Assembly (NCBI GenBank): GCA_964059195.1
Contig: CAXKWD010000009.1
Location: 43,557,160 to 43,621,159 of the forward strand
DNA: 64,000 nt
Reading direction: 5' to 3'
Origin: Ectobius pallidus
Lineage: Eukaryota > Arthropoda > Insecta > Blattodea > Ectobiidae
A program made the position numbers and the translations under genes. Position 1 is the first letter of the stretch. Each line of letters starts with the position of its first letter. Below are positions 12,831-25,167 of the stretch, one piece after another. The notes under the pieces were generated by a model. The model was given only the letters and a program-made list of their open reading frames with translations, had not been told where the DNA came from and made no database searches.

Positions 12831-15800
12831 CATAGTAATTGCATTCTCTGCAACATAACATACCATCTAATTTTTAGTAGATCATAGAACCGGGGATTAT
12901 ACTGTCGCTTGTAGCTTTATACTTCACTGGCTTATAGAAACGCTGGATTGCATTAAGAGTAAAAATACAGCATGTGCAAATATGTATTTTTCAGGCATTG
13001 GGTTGTATTGCTAGTCCAGTATTGATCTGAAACCTAAATATTTGACGAATATTAGTATTTACATGCATACAAATGTTTGTTTTCTTTACAAACGGTCAGC
13101 AAACATTAGAAACAGAGCGACTGTTCGTTGGGACGAATTGCGTACATAATGACATGGCTAATTTACAATAGGACGTCTGAAAAAGCCAACAGTTCATATC
13201 GTATTTAACTATCCCTGTTTTATCATGGATAATCCTTCACTCTCCTATAATGCCTAGAGCTAGATTCACATTTTATCTCAGTCACCTATTCTTAATGAGA
13301 CGAATCGTAACGAGTTGTAAGCTGAGTAAATAGGATTTTCATAAGCTCATTATACGTGTCCGATATTTTTTGTTGAGTTTTAAAATTGCCTTATAGGTTT
13401 AGGAATCGAGTACAGTGATACCGCCTCCAAACTGAGAATGCTTTAATACTTTTACATAAATGAGTAAGAAGTTTTTGAAGTTTAATGTACAGTAGGTACC
13501 GAGTTTAATTTAGCCATTCATGAAATTGCTAACATCTATCATCTGTTATGAATTTGGATGATATTCCCTATCAAAATCGAGAACCCAAATGAAATAATCT
13601 TTTTTTTTAAGGATAGCTTTATGGTTCAACAGCTAAAGAGTTTATTAATATAAATTCTTCCATCCAAAAGCAAAAGCTCCTTTGGTTGATATCTCATTCA
13701 TATGAATTGATTCTTCGCTTAGACAAAATATAATACAACAGAAATAATAGGTCTATATAAAAATGCAATGGTTTCACAGAGAGGGTTGCAGTTCTCTTTT
13801 GGTAATAGGATGATTTGGTTGGTCTTTGATAATCGTTTACCTACAGATTCTAAGTTTCAGCGTTACGCTTGATTGCTACACAATCTAAACGTAAAGAGAA
13901 TTACCAACATGAAAGGATCACAAGATGTTTTTACTATTTTTTGGTAAAATTGCATTGAGGTATTTCAATTACTTAAAATAACATTTGTTTCTTTTCCCTT
14001 TGATCACAGTTATAAATCTAGAAAAAGAGGAATCAAGCAAGTCTGGCTTTGGACGGATGTATTCGATTTGCAGAGAAGGGATTTCTCTTTACAAGTCTTG
14101 TGTGTCTCCGGCTCAAGGCTGTAAAAATCCTCCCCCTCAAACTCCTCGTAGATCGAAGTTACCCCCAACTCTTCAACGTTTTACTTTACAAGCACAAGCT
14201 AACTTTCTTTTAGGGGTGGAATGAGGAAGAAAAGAAGATACCGTATTGATAGGCTATGAAGAGAGAGTGTGTGTCACTTTTCTAATAAAGCTCTTCTGAT
14301 GTAATTTAGAGAGGCATCTGAGCCGCAATATAAGATAGACGATCTCATTTAAAATAGACGAGTAGCAAGGAAGGCGTAACTTGGGAGTAAGGTAAAATCC
14401 TTGTCTTCTCCATGACGCTGGATTTAAGTTCGACTTGAGCAATGAAAATCAACAAAAGATTCTTTCTCCAGCCCATTGATCCTGATGTCTATCTCTGTAA
14501 AGGGTAGTGGGGGTTAAGTTTTACATTCAGATTTGTTGTAAGGGAGTAGAAAACCTTCCCTTATATCTCGCCACTGCTGAAAATGTGAAACTCATACTGA
14601 ACGAACAGATAGGCCTATGCTCAGTCTTTCATAACGGTAGTAGTAACTGTCTTACAAAAGAAAAGAATTCAACCGTATAACCATAACAAATAAGCTCCCT
14701 GTTTAACAGCTTTCTCTTAATTTACCAGGTACAGACATCGTATTATATCTCTGCCGGTCTGTCAAATGACTATTTCCTGGTAGGAGAAGAGATTCTACTA
14801 GCGTGCACAAAAACATGTCTTAAGTTTACAACGGGCAGCAGATTTGAGCTCGGACAAGCAATGACTAGAAAGGGAACTGGATGTCTTTTGTATTGGAATA
14901 CACGGACTACCTGCTCCTTGTAACAAAATTCCAACGGTCGGCGAGAGGCACAGATATAAAACGACAGCTGTAGGACTTACAATAAAATCAATTCTGTTCG
15001 TGTTAATTTCAATATTAGATCAAATTGAGATCATTTCGTGTTTTAATGTCCACTGGTTTCAGGTTAAAGCGGCTAAGAGAAGCTTCGACTTACTTTTACG
15101 CCATCAACCCGTCATCTGCAATCTATTTCAAAATATAACTACAACTTACTAACAGGTGATTGCTGAGGGCAGCCGTCTCCATTTGTTTGTTGAATCTAAT
15201 ATCTCTAAAACTTAATCATTTACTTACGGTCGAACAAAAACAATCGTATGTTACTTGCTTACAATGGTAATTAAGACACTTGTTAAAATTATGAAACGAG
15301 CGAAGGGGTTCATACCGGTACTCTGTTTAATAAATGTCATTATATGCTCGTTGCATAATGTACTATTATTGATCGAGGTCAACGGTACAACACAACATGA
15401 TTTATAATGTATATATATGTTTATTTATGCATATTTATACACATTGCATAAAGTAGAAGTATGAATAGTTTACAGCTCATTCGATAAATGGAACTATGCT
15501 GAGGTTATTATGACTAGGCCTACTTTGTATTATTTGTTTATCAAAATAAAAAAAATATCGTTAAGAGGTAAAAGATGGAAAGGTGTCCTGTTGAATAATA
15601 ATTCCAATCAAGGACATACTTAAGGGATGGTCCTAGGAGTCCGCCCCCTCCCAAATATGAGATTTTTAAAGTATTTAGTACAAAAATCAATGTTTTGTGT
15701 CACTCAAGAGGAGAACATGGCATTAATTTGTAGACAGTGAGATTTGTAAAGTATTACTGAGAAGAAATCAATTTTGTTTTGTCATTCAAGAAGGGAAATT

Positions 15801-16785
15801 GTCAGTAATTTATGGTTAATCAGTTTTGGACCTCCCCAGAAATTAATTTCTAAAAACGTGCTTGATAACAATCCCTTCACTTGGGGATAATTTTAACATT
15901 ATGTAATTGATATCCAATAGCATAAATTATCCTTTCATAAAACGATCAAGGACTTGAATGTTTTGGGAGATTTATGTTATTAACTTACCTGCTCTCTGGT
16001 TTAATGTAGTAGATTTACCGATCAGCCTTTTAACAGCCTAGATTTAATTTTTTTTCCTCCTTTTGAATCCATGCCTAATATTGAAGTCAATTGACGATGT
16101 ATTGAAGCGGTACATATATGACAAGTCAGATCAATTTTCTGCACTTGTACCGTGAGCATCGGCTGTTTTAACACCCGATACGTACATGGAAAACGTTTCA
16201 TCCCATTCCACGGAGGAAAAAGAAAGGGAGAAAAAATAATGTAACATATTGTGCTATGCAATGTGATAAGGACACCCTAAATCTTGCAAAAGAAATGTTC
16301 GCGTTCGATTCAAAGTGATTTTGCTAATATTGGAAGTCTCTGTATCATAAATTATATTGAAGGAAAAGGAAGGAAGCGAGTGGATCAGGGCTTCAACACC
16401 CTATCCTATCTTTTCCCCGTTCTCCCAAATATCCCAATATCGTACACGCTGCCGTGTGGGATGTGGGAACCGGCTCAGCTGGATATTGCAGAGGGGATGG
16501 TTACGTCAATGTGGAGTCTTTTCGCAACAACCCCACACACGAGCAACCAATCCTGAATCATCACACACATGAAACAGAATTCTCTTGCACATACCACATA
16601 TGGTGCATACAGAAACATGCGCACACAGAGAATACGGTATATTACATAATCAAATGCTAGAGTCCTATATATATCTACGTGTTAAGTATATATTATGTCG
16701 CTTGAATCTCTTAAGACTTGAGTCAAGCGCTGGAAACTTTCCGATGTTTCTGAGTTCTTGTTTCTTCTAGTGTTTTTCTTTATCA
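12831..16785. other. AT-rich filler
   Basis: No recognisable gene or mobile element apart from the duplication at 15658-15811. Short open frames (for example 13985-14224, 16022-16261, 16284-16556) have no recognisable domains and no supporting structure. Confidence 0.45.
15658..15811 (+). repeat. Two-copy tandem duplication, ~75-80 bp unit
   Basis: The unit starting TGAGATTTTTAAAGTATT at 15658 is repeated from 15738 (TGAGATTTGTAAAGTATT). Both copies continue through a recognisable AAATCAAT..TTTTGT.TCA.TCAAGA core and end in a GTAATTT/TTAATTT-like segment. Copies are diverged by roughly one base in five. No coding meaning is evident. Confidence 0.7.
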
Positions 16786-16788
16786 AGA

Positions 16789-17035
16789 GCCAGAATGGTA
16801 CTTTATGAGATTGTGTGGGGGACGGGAAATGTCTGTCCTTCTGTCTGTCTGTCCGTCTTTCTATCTGTCCGTATGTCTGTACGCGTGATACCTCAAACAC
16901 GCTTTATCGGATTTTCATGAAACTTGGTATACGCATTTATAATGTCCATGAAAAGAAGCCTGTTGATATTGGACCAAATTGGTTGACCGGTATCGGAGTA
17001 ATGCCCATTGTAGTGCCTACCTTATGGTAATATAC
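16789..17035 (+). repeat. Unnamed GTCT-tract repeat, short copy
   Basis: The copy starts GCCAGAATGGTACTTTATGA, passes through a (GTCT)n-like tract (16838-16880), then a unit beginning CGGATTTTCATGAAACTTGG, and ends TTATGGTAATATAC. The same start, tract, unit and end occur on the other strand at 18665-19170, which defines the ends by comparison. Here only one internal unit is present. Open frames over it on both strands are not genes. The layout (simple tract next to a fixed head, variable number of internal units) resembles non-autonomous DNA elements, but I see no terminal inverted repeat. Confidence 0.75.
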
Positions 17036-17299
17036 TAGAAAGAATTTATCAAATGCAAATCAGTTCTCAAGGCAACATATTGTTTTACGGTGTTCATATA
17101 CGACTTTGGAAGTTGCAATACAGTTAGCTTTGACAAATAACACTACCCACATATTCCTTCACATATGCTTATCAAACTAGATTGTTTTTCCTTCCCTGCT
17201 TAATGAATCATTCTGGAGCTTAACTCGGAAATCAATTAAACGTAATTTATTCTCTGCCAATAAAAATTGCAATTATCACTGATTAAACAAAAGCATTCT

Positions 17300-17728
17300 G
17301 GCACTGTTTTACATCAGTTTTCCTGATTTTATTTAAAGTTGGCATTGAAGCTTCTTATCATCTGTGTTCCGCGGCTGCCCTAGGTGATCCAATCTCTCTC
17401 AGTCTCATTGATTATAATTCAAGTCCGATCACACACATTAGCCTACGAACAATGCTCAGGCCTAAAAGAGCGGTGAAAGGGAACGCAGTATGGAAACATT
17501 TTTCCTGAGTGGCTGGAAGGCGTGCGTCACAACAAATGACCGGATGCAGGTTCACGAACGAAGAAGTGAGGGGAATAAGACAAATGTTAAGTGGAGGATT
17601 AGCATCCGCCGACGAGAAAAACATATATGAGCAGGCGTTGGGAGTGTGCCTGGCGGAGCCGATTTATGTATTCCTTACAAACATGAACCACTGCCCATTA
17701 TATCGGAAAGATTCCGTGCACTCGATTG
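17300..17728. mobile_element. Miniature TA-flanked element, copy 1 (family shared with 29823-30233)
   Basis: The right end reads TTCCGTGCACTCGATTG followed by TA (17729-17730). It matches, reverse-complemented, the left end of the element at 29823-30233. The interior also matches that copy reverse-complemented: the TTTATTTAAAGTTGGCAT block near 17328, ACGAACAATGCTCAGGCCTA near 17446, and the GGAAACATTT...GCGTG block near 17490. The left end near 17300 is eroded. An ATG-started open frame from 17509 to 18102 runs from this element into the neighbouring SINE, so it is an accidental fusion of repeats and not a gene. Confidence 0.75.
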
Positions 17729-17984
17729 TACAGTACAATATCCATAGGCAGTTCCCAGCGGTCTACAGTAGAGCAGGTACAGGAAAAGCTGTTATTGGGC
17801 ACAGTTTACATTTCTTCTATACTTCCCACCCATTGCACAAGAACAGGTTGGAAGTACTGAGATTGAATCTGACGTGCCACCACGTTTGCGCCACTTCACC
17901 CGTGAATGTCAGTTTTGCTGTCGCGTCACAATGTGCTAGCGCCACCCAGAAGAACATGACAAGTTCCCGTCCAAGTTTCGGGAG

Positions 17985-18229
17985 GTTGAGGCTCCCAAAT
18001 TTTGGACATTCAGCACATGAAGGTGGTAAGGTTGTCAGCCTTACGCACCGACCGCCTTCACCACCAGAATTGCTCCTGATACTCATTTCTGTTAGGGGCT
18101 GAGTCAACCCCAAGGCCATAGTGCCACCAGAAGGATTACACCAATTGAAAAACTTCGACCTCATCGGGGATCGAACCCGCGACCTTCCGGTTTGTAACAC
18201 AGCACTTCAACCACCACGCTGCGGCGTAC
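17985..18229 (-). mobile_element. tRNA-headed SINE, family B
   Basis: On the minus strand the element starts GTACGCCGCAGCGTGGTGG and carries a B box GGGTTCGATCCCC (seen as its complement at 18166-18178). The body contains TGGCCTTGGGGTTGACTCAG, which is also found, diverged, in the copy at 43621-43803 (TGGTCCTGGGGTCAACTCAG). The 5' end is set by comparison of the two copies. The 3' limit is approximate because I found no target-site duplication. Confidence 0.75.
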
Positions 18230-18664
18230 CCTCATACATTATTATCTGGTGCGGCTAAAATTTGTGTTCCAGGGTGTTAAAATGCATACTGTAGTACCGT
18301 TGAGATCGATCAATAAAATAAATAAAATCAGGTAAACTGATGTAACATAGTGCCAGTATGTTTTTGTTTAATCAGTTATGACTGCAATTATGATATGCAG
18401 AATATGTTTTTTTCTTAAATTGATTTCCAAGTTAAGCTCCAGATTTATTCATTAAGCAGGGCTTACCGAAGAAGAAAGGTCTACCATCTCGGCCACCTGG
18501 GTCCTTTTAACGGTCTAGTTGGATAAGCGCATGTAAATCAATAGTGTTTTTTGTCAAAGCTACCTGTATTTTAATTTCCAAGGCCTTATATGATCACAGT
18601 AAAACAATAGGCTATGTTGTCAAGATAACTGATTTTCATTTTTTTTATAAATTCTTTCGAATAC

Positions 18665-19170
18665 GTATATTACCATAAAATAGGCACTAAATTGAGCATT
18701 ACTCCGAAACAGGTCAACCGATTTTATCCATTATGAATAGACGTCTTCCCATGGACATTATAAATGTGTATACCAAGTTTCATAAAAATCCGGTAAAGCG
18801 TATTTGAGTTACCGCGTCTTTAAAATATACACTAAATTGGGTTTTATTCCAGTACCGGTCAACAGATTAGGTTCCAAATTCAATAGGGCACTTCTCATGG
18901 ACGTCATAAATGGGTATGCCAAGTTTCATGGAAATCCGATACAATCTATTAAAATAGGCACTAAATTGGGCATTACTCCGGTACCGGTGAACCGATTTGG
19001 TTCAATGTCAATAGTGTTCTTCCCATTGACATTATAAATGTGTTTTCCAAGTTTCACGAAAATCCGAAAAAGCGTATTTGAGTTATGGTGCGTACAGACA
19101 CACGGACGGACAGACAGACGGACAGACATTTTTCGTCCCCACACACTATCTCATAAAGTACCATACTGGC
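18665..19170 (-). repeat. Unnamed GTCT-tract repeat, long copy with three internal units
   Basis: Minus-strand copy of the repeat at 16789-17035: starts GCCAGTATGGTACTTTATGA, has a (GTCT)n tract, and ends TTATGGTAATATAC at 18665. The internal unit is present three times, marked on the plus strand by CCAAGTTTCACGAAAATCCG (19047) and its variants at 18919 and 18773, so spacings are 128 and 146 bases. Each unit also contains a variant of CCGGTACCGGAGTAATGCCC. The fixed ends with a variable copy number of internal units suggest internal expansion by unequal exchange or replication slippage. Confidence 0.8.
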
Positions 19171-19832
19171 ACTTAATAAAATGGATACTTAATACCAGCA
19201 ACTTGCTATTTTTATTTTATGCCTAGGCTTTTCGACTTTCTTCTATCATCTTTGCGGTAGGCCTATCTTCTTATATTGGCGTAAAGATTAATAATCTTGT
19301 GTTGAAATAAAAGGATCTATGGGTACACAATGTCGCCAACAAACCCGAGGACTTGCTACGATAATTTTACACAATATTCGACATTAGTCCAAGAACGAAG
19401 GTTCTGCCGGAATTTTTATGTCAGTGATAACAGTTTTAGCGTCCTGACAAATTTACACGTAATAAACAGTAACTTATAAGATTGGAATAAGTGTAGAAAT
19501 ATACAACCTTCAAAATAAGCAGAGGCTTGTGAAATATTATTGTTTATGTTGTAGAATATTATATGCTTTATTAAACTTTTTAAATTTATTATTCTACAAA
19601 CAAAAAGACTTTAAATAGGTACCGGTAGGGTACAATCTCTATAAAATGATTAGAATGATGATTCCAAGTATGCCAAGATACTTCGCTAACGTAACGTAGA
19701 CAGAGAACGGCATTCCGGAAAGCCAAAGGCAGAAAAGTGTAATGTTCAACAATAATAATTTTAATTTCACGCCTGTACAATCGTGTATGTAGAACGAAGG
19801 AAAAGGTTTCCTTATTTAAGATGGCACGATCG

Positions 19833-20273
19833 TCCACCGCTGTGGCTTAGGGGATGCGTTCGCTCCTCTCACGCAACGGGCCCGGTTCGATTCCTGGTCG
19901 GGACAAGTTACCTAGGTGGGGTTTTTCTCACCTGTGAGACAAATGTCGGGTAACTTTAGGCCCTTGTGACCCCCACATGTCATATGGCCGTCATTATCAA
20001 CTTCATCCCATCCTCGCCTTGTTTGGAGTGAGTGTGAGTGAGTGTGTATGTGAATGGTGTGTCTCGTCCTATGTGTTCGTGTTGTCTCGGAGGTGGCTCC
20101 GGCATTGGGCTGATCACTCATCCGGGGAGGCCTCCATGTCCTTGTCTGATCAAAAAAGTAGGTATGTGATCCAAAGATAGTCGCTCTCCCGTTAGGTCCC
20201 GGCCCTGTAAGGCCCGGGCTGTTTGGATCGCTTAAATCCTTCAAGGTAGAGGTAAAACTAAGATAAAGAAAGA
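19833..20273 (+). mobile_element. tRNA-derived SINE, same family as 4914-5382
   Basis: The element starts TCCACCGCTGTGGCTTAGGG, with A box TGGCTTAGGGG at 19841-19851 and B box GGTTCGATTCC near 19882. It runs through a 430-base body almost collinear with the 4914-5382 copy and ends in an A-rich GATAAAGAAAGA tail. Flanks carry a 15-bp target-site duplication with one mismatch (AAGATGGCACGATCG at 19818-19832, AAGATGGTACGATCG at 20274-20288). Open frames inside it are not genes. Confidence 0.93.
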
Positions 20274-20288
20274 AAGATGGTACGATCG

Positions 20289-22147
20289 TTAGTTTTTTTA
20301 TGAGAGAAGATTAAGGATCTTATTACAAATGAATTTTTCTACAATTTTCCTGGTACTGAAAATACATTTATTTAAAACCACACCTTTATTTTTAATAATG
20401 CATTAAATACCACTTATACACAGTCATATCACTGTCTTTTTTTTCTTTCTTAGAACTCTGAACTATCCTATGTAAAGACTGTTTGCGAAATGTTACAAAC
20501 TTTGGAAAATTAAAGTTGTAAAATTGTTGTGGTTTATATGAAGAACCCATATCATCTACGCCATAAAAGATAATATGAGTTAAATGTTAATATCATTGCT
20601 TGTGGCATCCTATTTGAAGTTTGAGAAATGCAATTCTACCTTCTACTAGTGGGTTGGGTGGAGGATTCGTAGAATGTGCAATTGCTGTGGGAAGCACGAG
20701 CGTCTGGTGCTCGATGGTATGGAAGATATGAAAGTTGTCTGGGCATACTTTGCTGGGATTGTGAATTTGGATCATCCAGTTGGGTGTGGTTATGGTGGAC
20801 AGCGCTCTGGTTTCGGTTATTGGAAATGGATCCGAGAGAGAGCTGCATAGGAGAAGCAATATGTGACAGAATGTTATGCAATTTATGGGCACACATCGCT
20901 TCGCCAGGAGATGCTTTTCTGTAAATCTACTTGGCTGGAAATGTGGCGTCATCTCCGGTATTCCTAAGTCTTCATTCCCCGGGCGTTCCTTTTTATTTCC
21001 GAAGCTCTCTACAATGTATTGCACGTAAAACGAAATTGTTTCCGTATTGTTTAGAACACTGTGTGCCAATCAGACGTTTTAGTGCTCCAACTTTACATTT
21101 CAAGGTTGCAATTTCGTTTCTGCAAAGCTGCAATTTACATGACTTGAGCTGCATGGTATAAAGTTTACTGTATAGTCTGGGTCATGCTTGCTAATTCTGT
21201 ACTAGCAGCGTTTATATATATATATATTCTTCATATTATCTAAACTTCTTTCTGTTCTTATTTTTCTCTTCAGTAACTTAATAGCACTTGTGTAATAAAT
21301 TATAGTGCGAATACAATTAAAACTTGAAAATAAAGGGGTCATTTTAATATATACTCTGTCTATTTAGCACATAAATCAGTGCCAAATCCATAATAAGAAT
21401 AAGAATATCTGTAATTTCAACCATTGAGAAATATCTATCGTCATCATTTTATCGTTTGATTTTTATTACTTTCATTTTATCCCATCTACGTGTACTTATG
21501 TAAATTCATAAGGACTGAACACTGAAGCATCTTCATACTTGTAGCTTCTTTGATTTAAAAAAATCATTGAACACAGCAATTGCGTAGGCCTGCATAAGCT
21601 GCACGTGAGGATAAAGAGATATGAAAATAATGGACTATTTTATTCATGGTGAACCATTATAAATCTTGTATAGCCTAATAATAATCAGTAGGCCTACAAT
21701 TTTAATAACACTAGATATTATTAGTGGCACCAGAGAATTTTTAATGTAATGGATAACACAGCTGATCTTAATGGAAATCGCTACCATCGCGATATATCGA
21801 TCGGCTCGTCATCGGTTATCTCACAAATGACAGACATCGCTATGTGTTCTAATGATTTATGTTGTTTTAATTATCACTCCTTACTTACCTCGTACTTAAT
21901 TCTGTCAGTATTCGCTAACTAATCACAATAAATATAACTCGCGGTCCGGATTCTTTCAAGACCAGTTCAAACGTAATCCAACCCCCGCTATATTACCCAT
22001 GAAGAATTTTCACTAGTTATGTGGAAATGTAGGCTATGTAAATATAAGCTTATAGCATAAATATTCAATTAACAAGTCATTTCAGTTATTTTCTCCCTTT
22101 TTTTTCTAGGATGTTAAGGCCTACTTATACTATTACTACCACTACTG
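20289..22147. other. Unassigned; weak minus-strand open frame 20593-21069
   Basis: Sequence around 20640-21100 is less AT-rich than its surroundings and is open on the minus strand for 158 codons (20593-21069), with other frames also open. I recognise no domain or family in any of them, codon choice gives no clear preference, and no splice or promoter structure supports a gene. The rest is AT-rich, with a short (TA)n at 21212-21228. Confidence 0.3.
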
Positions 22148-22940
22148 CTTGCAATTAATGCAGGAAAATCTCAGGCGATCTTAATGGGGCATCGTAATTT
22201 GTTGAAAAATGTCAATGAGAAAAATTTGACACCCGTCAAATTAAACGGAAGCATTGTCCCGTTTAGTCCGCATGTAAAAAATCTTGGCTTTCATTTTGAC
22301 AGTAATTTAAATTGGAACATCCATATAAAACAAATCTGCAAAAAAATATACTCTTTATTTCACGCTCTCCAACGATTAAAAAACTTTCTAAAAAAAATAA
22401 AAAAAAATAAAAAAAAAAAAAAATTAAAAAAAAAATTAAAAAAAATAATAAAAAAAAAATAAAAAAAAAATCGTATCAACACTCATAATGCCTCATTTCG
22501 ATTACTGTGATATTCTACTAAGCGACCTGAGCTCCAAACTAGGACAAAGACTACAACGTGTTCATAATGCTTGCGTTCGCTACATTTGTGGTATTCGTAA
22601 ATCAGATCATATTACGCCAGCATTTGAAACATTGGCATGGTTTCACTTGGACGACAGAAGAAAACTGCACTCTCTCTGCCTCCTATATCGAATTCTTCAC
22701 ACTTCCTGTCCTCACTATCTGTCATCACGCTTTCAAACTCTTTCATCTCATCATAACCTAAACACTTGGTCCAGGCAAGATCATATTCTCGCAATTCCTA
22801 AATATCATACATCTCTTTACTCATCATCGTTTACTACTTCAGTCATCCGAATGTGGAATTCTTTACCATCTCACATCAAGGACTGCCGGTCACTGTCAAC
22901 CTTCAGATCGCAGTTAACAGCACATATACGTAGTACGTAA
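22148..22940 (+). pseudogene. LINE reverse transcriptase C-terminal remnant, interrupted by A-rich tract
   Basis: From 22148 the frame reads a thumb-like region typical of non-LTR retrotransposon RT, starting LAINAGKSQAILMGHRN and including VKNLGFHFDSNLNWNIHIKQ. After an A-rich tract (22390-22470) the protein continues with IVSTLIMPHFDYCD, then RLQRVHNACVRYICGIRK, and ends near MWNSLPSHIKD, closing with a stop at 22938-22940. This order is the usual end of ORF2 in CR1/L2/Jockey-type elements; I lean to the CR1/L2 side from the RLQRVHNACVRYI segment, but clade is inferred. The fingers, palm and endonuclease are absent, so it is a 5'-truncated copy. Expected about 8-9 residues are replaced by roughly 80 A-rich bases. 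Confidence 0.85.
22390..22470 (+). repeat. A-rich tract inside the LINE ORF
   Basis: About 80 bases made almost only of A with scattered single T, sitting between two collinear parts of the LINE reverse transcriptase. It is either an expansion of a short A run or a second retroposed tail or assembly artefact. Confidence 0.8.
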
Positions 22941-23217
22941 TAGTGTATCTTTTTCATGTCCTATGTTAATTTCAGTTCCTATCACTTAATGCTTTTGTAT
23001 ATCTAAATTGTATTTGTAACAATTAATTTCTTTTTTATCATTTTCTTAAAATTCTTTCATATTATTCAGTGTGTCATTTTAATGTATCTTAAATCATTTC
23101 ATGTGTTATGATGTGTTCTTTTAATGTATTTTGTGTTACTTATTACGTTATATTGTAATAATTAATGTAAGTTACTATTAGTCCCTTACGGTCTTAACTT
23201 CTCCAGGTTAAATAAAC

Positions 23218-23259
<42 letters not shown>

Positions 23260-23260
23260 T
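22941..23260 (+). mobile_element. LINE 3' UTR and (ATT)n tail
   Basis: Following the RT stop, about 275 bases of T-rich non-coding sequence end in ACTTCTCCAGGTTAAATAAA and a clean (ATT)n tract at 23218-23259. A microsatellite 3' terminus directly after a fixed sequence is typical of CR1/L2-like retrotransposons. The boundary with host DNA is taken as the end of the tract. Confidence 0.7.
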
Positions 23261-23754
23261 GCTGCTACTATTGTTAAGGAGATATCACATGCATTTTTTT
23301 TTTTTTAATTTTCAGACTTTATTTTAGCTGTTGTTTTTATATCCGTAAGGCGTCAACATGCAGTTGGAATTTTTTTACTAGCAGGAGTCCGAGGCTTCGC
23401 CCTCATTTATTAATGTAACTGTTAGCATCTTTTTAAGTCGTTCTTTTAAGAGAAAATAATTAAAACATATTTATTATCGCTGGATTATCGCTGACATCGG
23501 TATTACGTAAATTGCATGAATTACATCATTATATTTTATTATATTTTACCCTTAATGTTTAGCATACCAGGGTGACAAAATATTCTTTGCTTAATAGAAC
23601 TTATGGAAGAATTATATTAGGTGACTTTCCATTTGGAGCAAAATGTATGGATTGTTTGGATTCCGAATCCTTGAACAACCCAAGTTGACCATGGAAGAAG
23701 CACTGTGTCCGAAGATCGATTTCAATTTAATTTACTTCCCGACATTGTGATGAT

Positions 23755-24174
23755 TAGGGCCCGGATGTTTACATTTCATATTTTCTTTCTGACTTTTATT
23801 TCAGTCAAAGCACTTATTTAGATAATAACGTTTCTGATACTTTTAAATATATTTAATGTCATATATTTGCATATTTATGTTATTTTTGCAGTTTTAATCA
23901 TATTGTGCATTGTGTTATCAAGAGCAATGGAAAAGTGGGCCATCCTGGCAATATATTATTACTTGATTCATAAGTCCTTGATGCAGTGAATTATTTAAAA
24001 AAAAAATACACAGGATATTTTATAATTCCATAAAACTGTTAAAATAGCACGATTTAATATTCAATTAACGCAACAATTTTATGTAAAAAAAATATAATTG
24101 TTAATTTGGTCATATTTTGGGTCATATTTAGCTATTTTTTTCTGGAAATTTCCAGTCATAACATTCGGGCCCTA
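23755..24174. mobile_element. hAT-like miniature element with perfect 8-bp TSD
   Basis: Terminal inverted repeats TAGGGCCCGGATGTT and (reverse complement of the right end) TAGGGCCCGAATGTT differ at one position in 15. An identical octamer GTGATGAT flanks both sides (23747-23754 and 24175-24182). The TAGGG start fits the hAT consensus YARNG, and 8-bp target duplications are the hAT signature. The 420-bp interior is AT-rich and non-coding, so it would depend on a transposase encoded elsewhere. Confidence 0.9.
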
Positions 24175-24470
24175 GTGATGATGACTGTTCCATTCCTGCG
24201 ATGATTTTCTTACTTGATTTGCTATGGCAGCCAAGCAAGGCCACCTTCAATTAATTTCAGAATTGATTACGATCTACACGGAAACACCAGATCAAATATT
24301 ATATTAGATGTAATTGGTTGAAATTATTCATACAGCTAATTAACTGCTATGTACAACTAGCATTACGAGTATTTCACATTCAACATTATTATTAGACTAT
24401 ACTAGCGTGTCTTATTCCGCCACCACCATGACCAATATATTAGCATTATTAGCTTTTAGCCTATTGTTTC

Positions 24471-24473
<3 letters not shown>

Positions 24474-24502
<29 letters not shown>
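24474..24502. repeat. (AAT)n microsatellite
   Basis: About ten uninterrupted AAT units in otherwise AT-rich sequence. Confidence 0.9.
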
Positions 24503-24506
<4 letters not shown>

Positions 24507-24754
24507 TAATTCATCTCCCTTGAAGGCCTGACTTGCTGAATAGATATTTTTCAGAGTTGTGGAATAAAGTTAAGGCAGACTTCGAAATATTCACTATATT
24601 ATGATTATGAGATTATTAAAATTCAGATGTTAGGCGGAATGCGTACCACAGTGGACTATTAACATTTCACGTGGCAGTGTCCGAAAATAATGAAGACTGT
24701 AAAATAACATGGAGAGAACTTAACCTCATTGTATTAAAAATTATCTTAATAATA

Positions 24755-24970
24755 ATAATAACTGTAGCAATATAACAGTAATACAAAATAATGATAATAA
24801 TAATATTAATAATAATAATACCATAATATTAATAATACTTTTAATAATAATAATAATGATAATAATAATACCGTAATAATAATAATAATAATAATGATAA
24901 TAATAATACCGTAATAATAATAATAATAATAATGATAATAATAATACCGTAATAATAATAATAATAATTT
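24755..24970. repeat. (AAT)n array with a 38-bp higher-order unit
   Basis: AAT repeats are interrupted at regular positions by ACCG (CCG at 24871, 24909, 24947) and by ATG, giving three copies of a 38-base unit within 24835-24970. Upstream parts are less regular. Confidence 0.85.
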
Positions 24971-25159
24971 TAAAAAAATAATAATTCAGAATAGCCCATA
25001 GTTTTTCACCAGTATTCTTTCTTTAAGGATAGAACTGTGTTTCCATCTCTTTATTGGGCATCCCCTAACTCATACGGATTTTTAATCATAAATATTGAGG
25101 TTAATGAAAGTCATGGTAACAATATGCTTCATTGATCAATCTTCTTAGCAAACATATTA

Positions 25160-25167
25160 TGATTATG

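Noticed and set aside
17509..18102. 197-codon open frame, plus strand
   Set aside because: Its 5' half lies in the miniature element shared with 29823-30233 and its 3' half in a minus-strand SINE; no protein features.
20593..21069. 158-codon open frame, minus strand, as a host gene
   Set aside because: No recognisable domain, competing open frames on both strands, no splice or promoter support. Kept only as a remark in the region entry.
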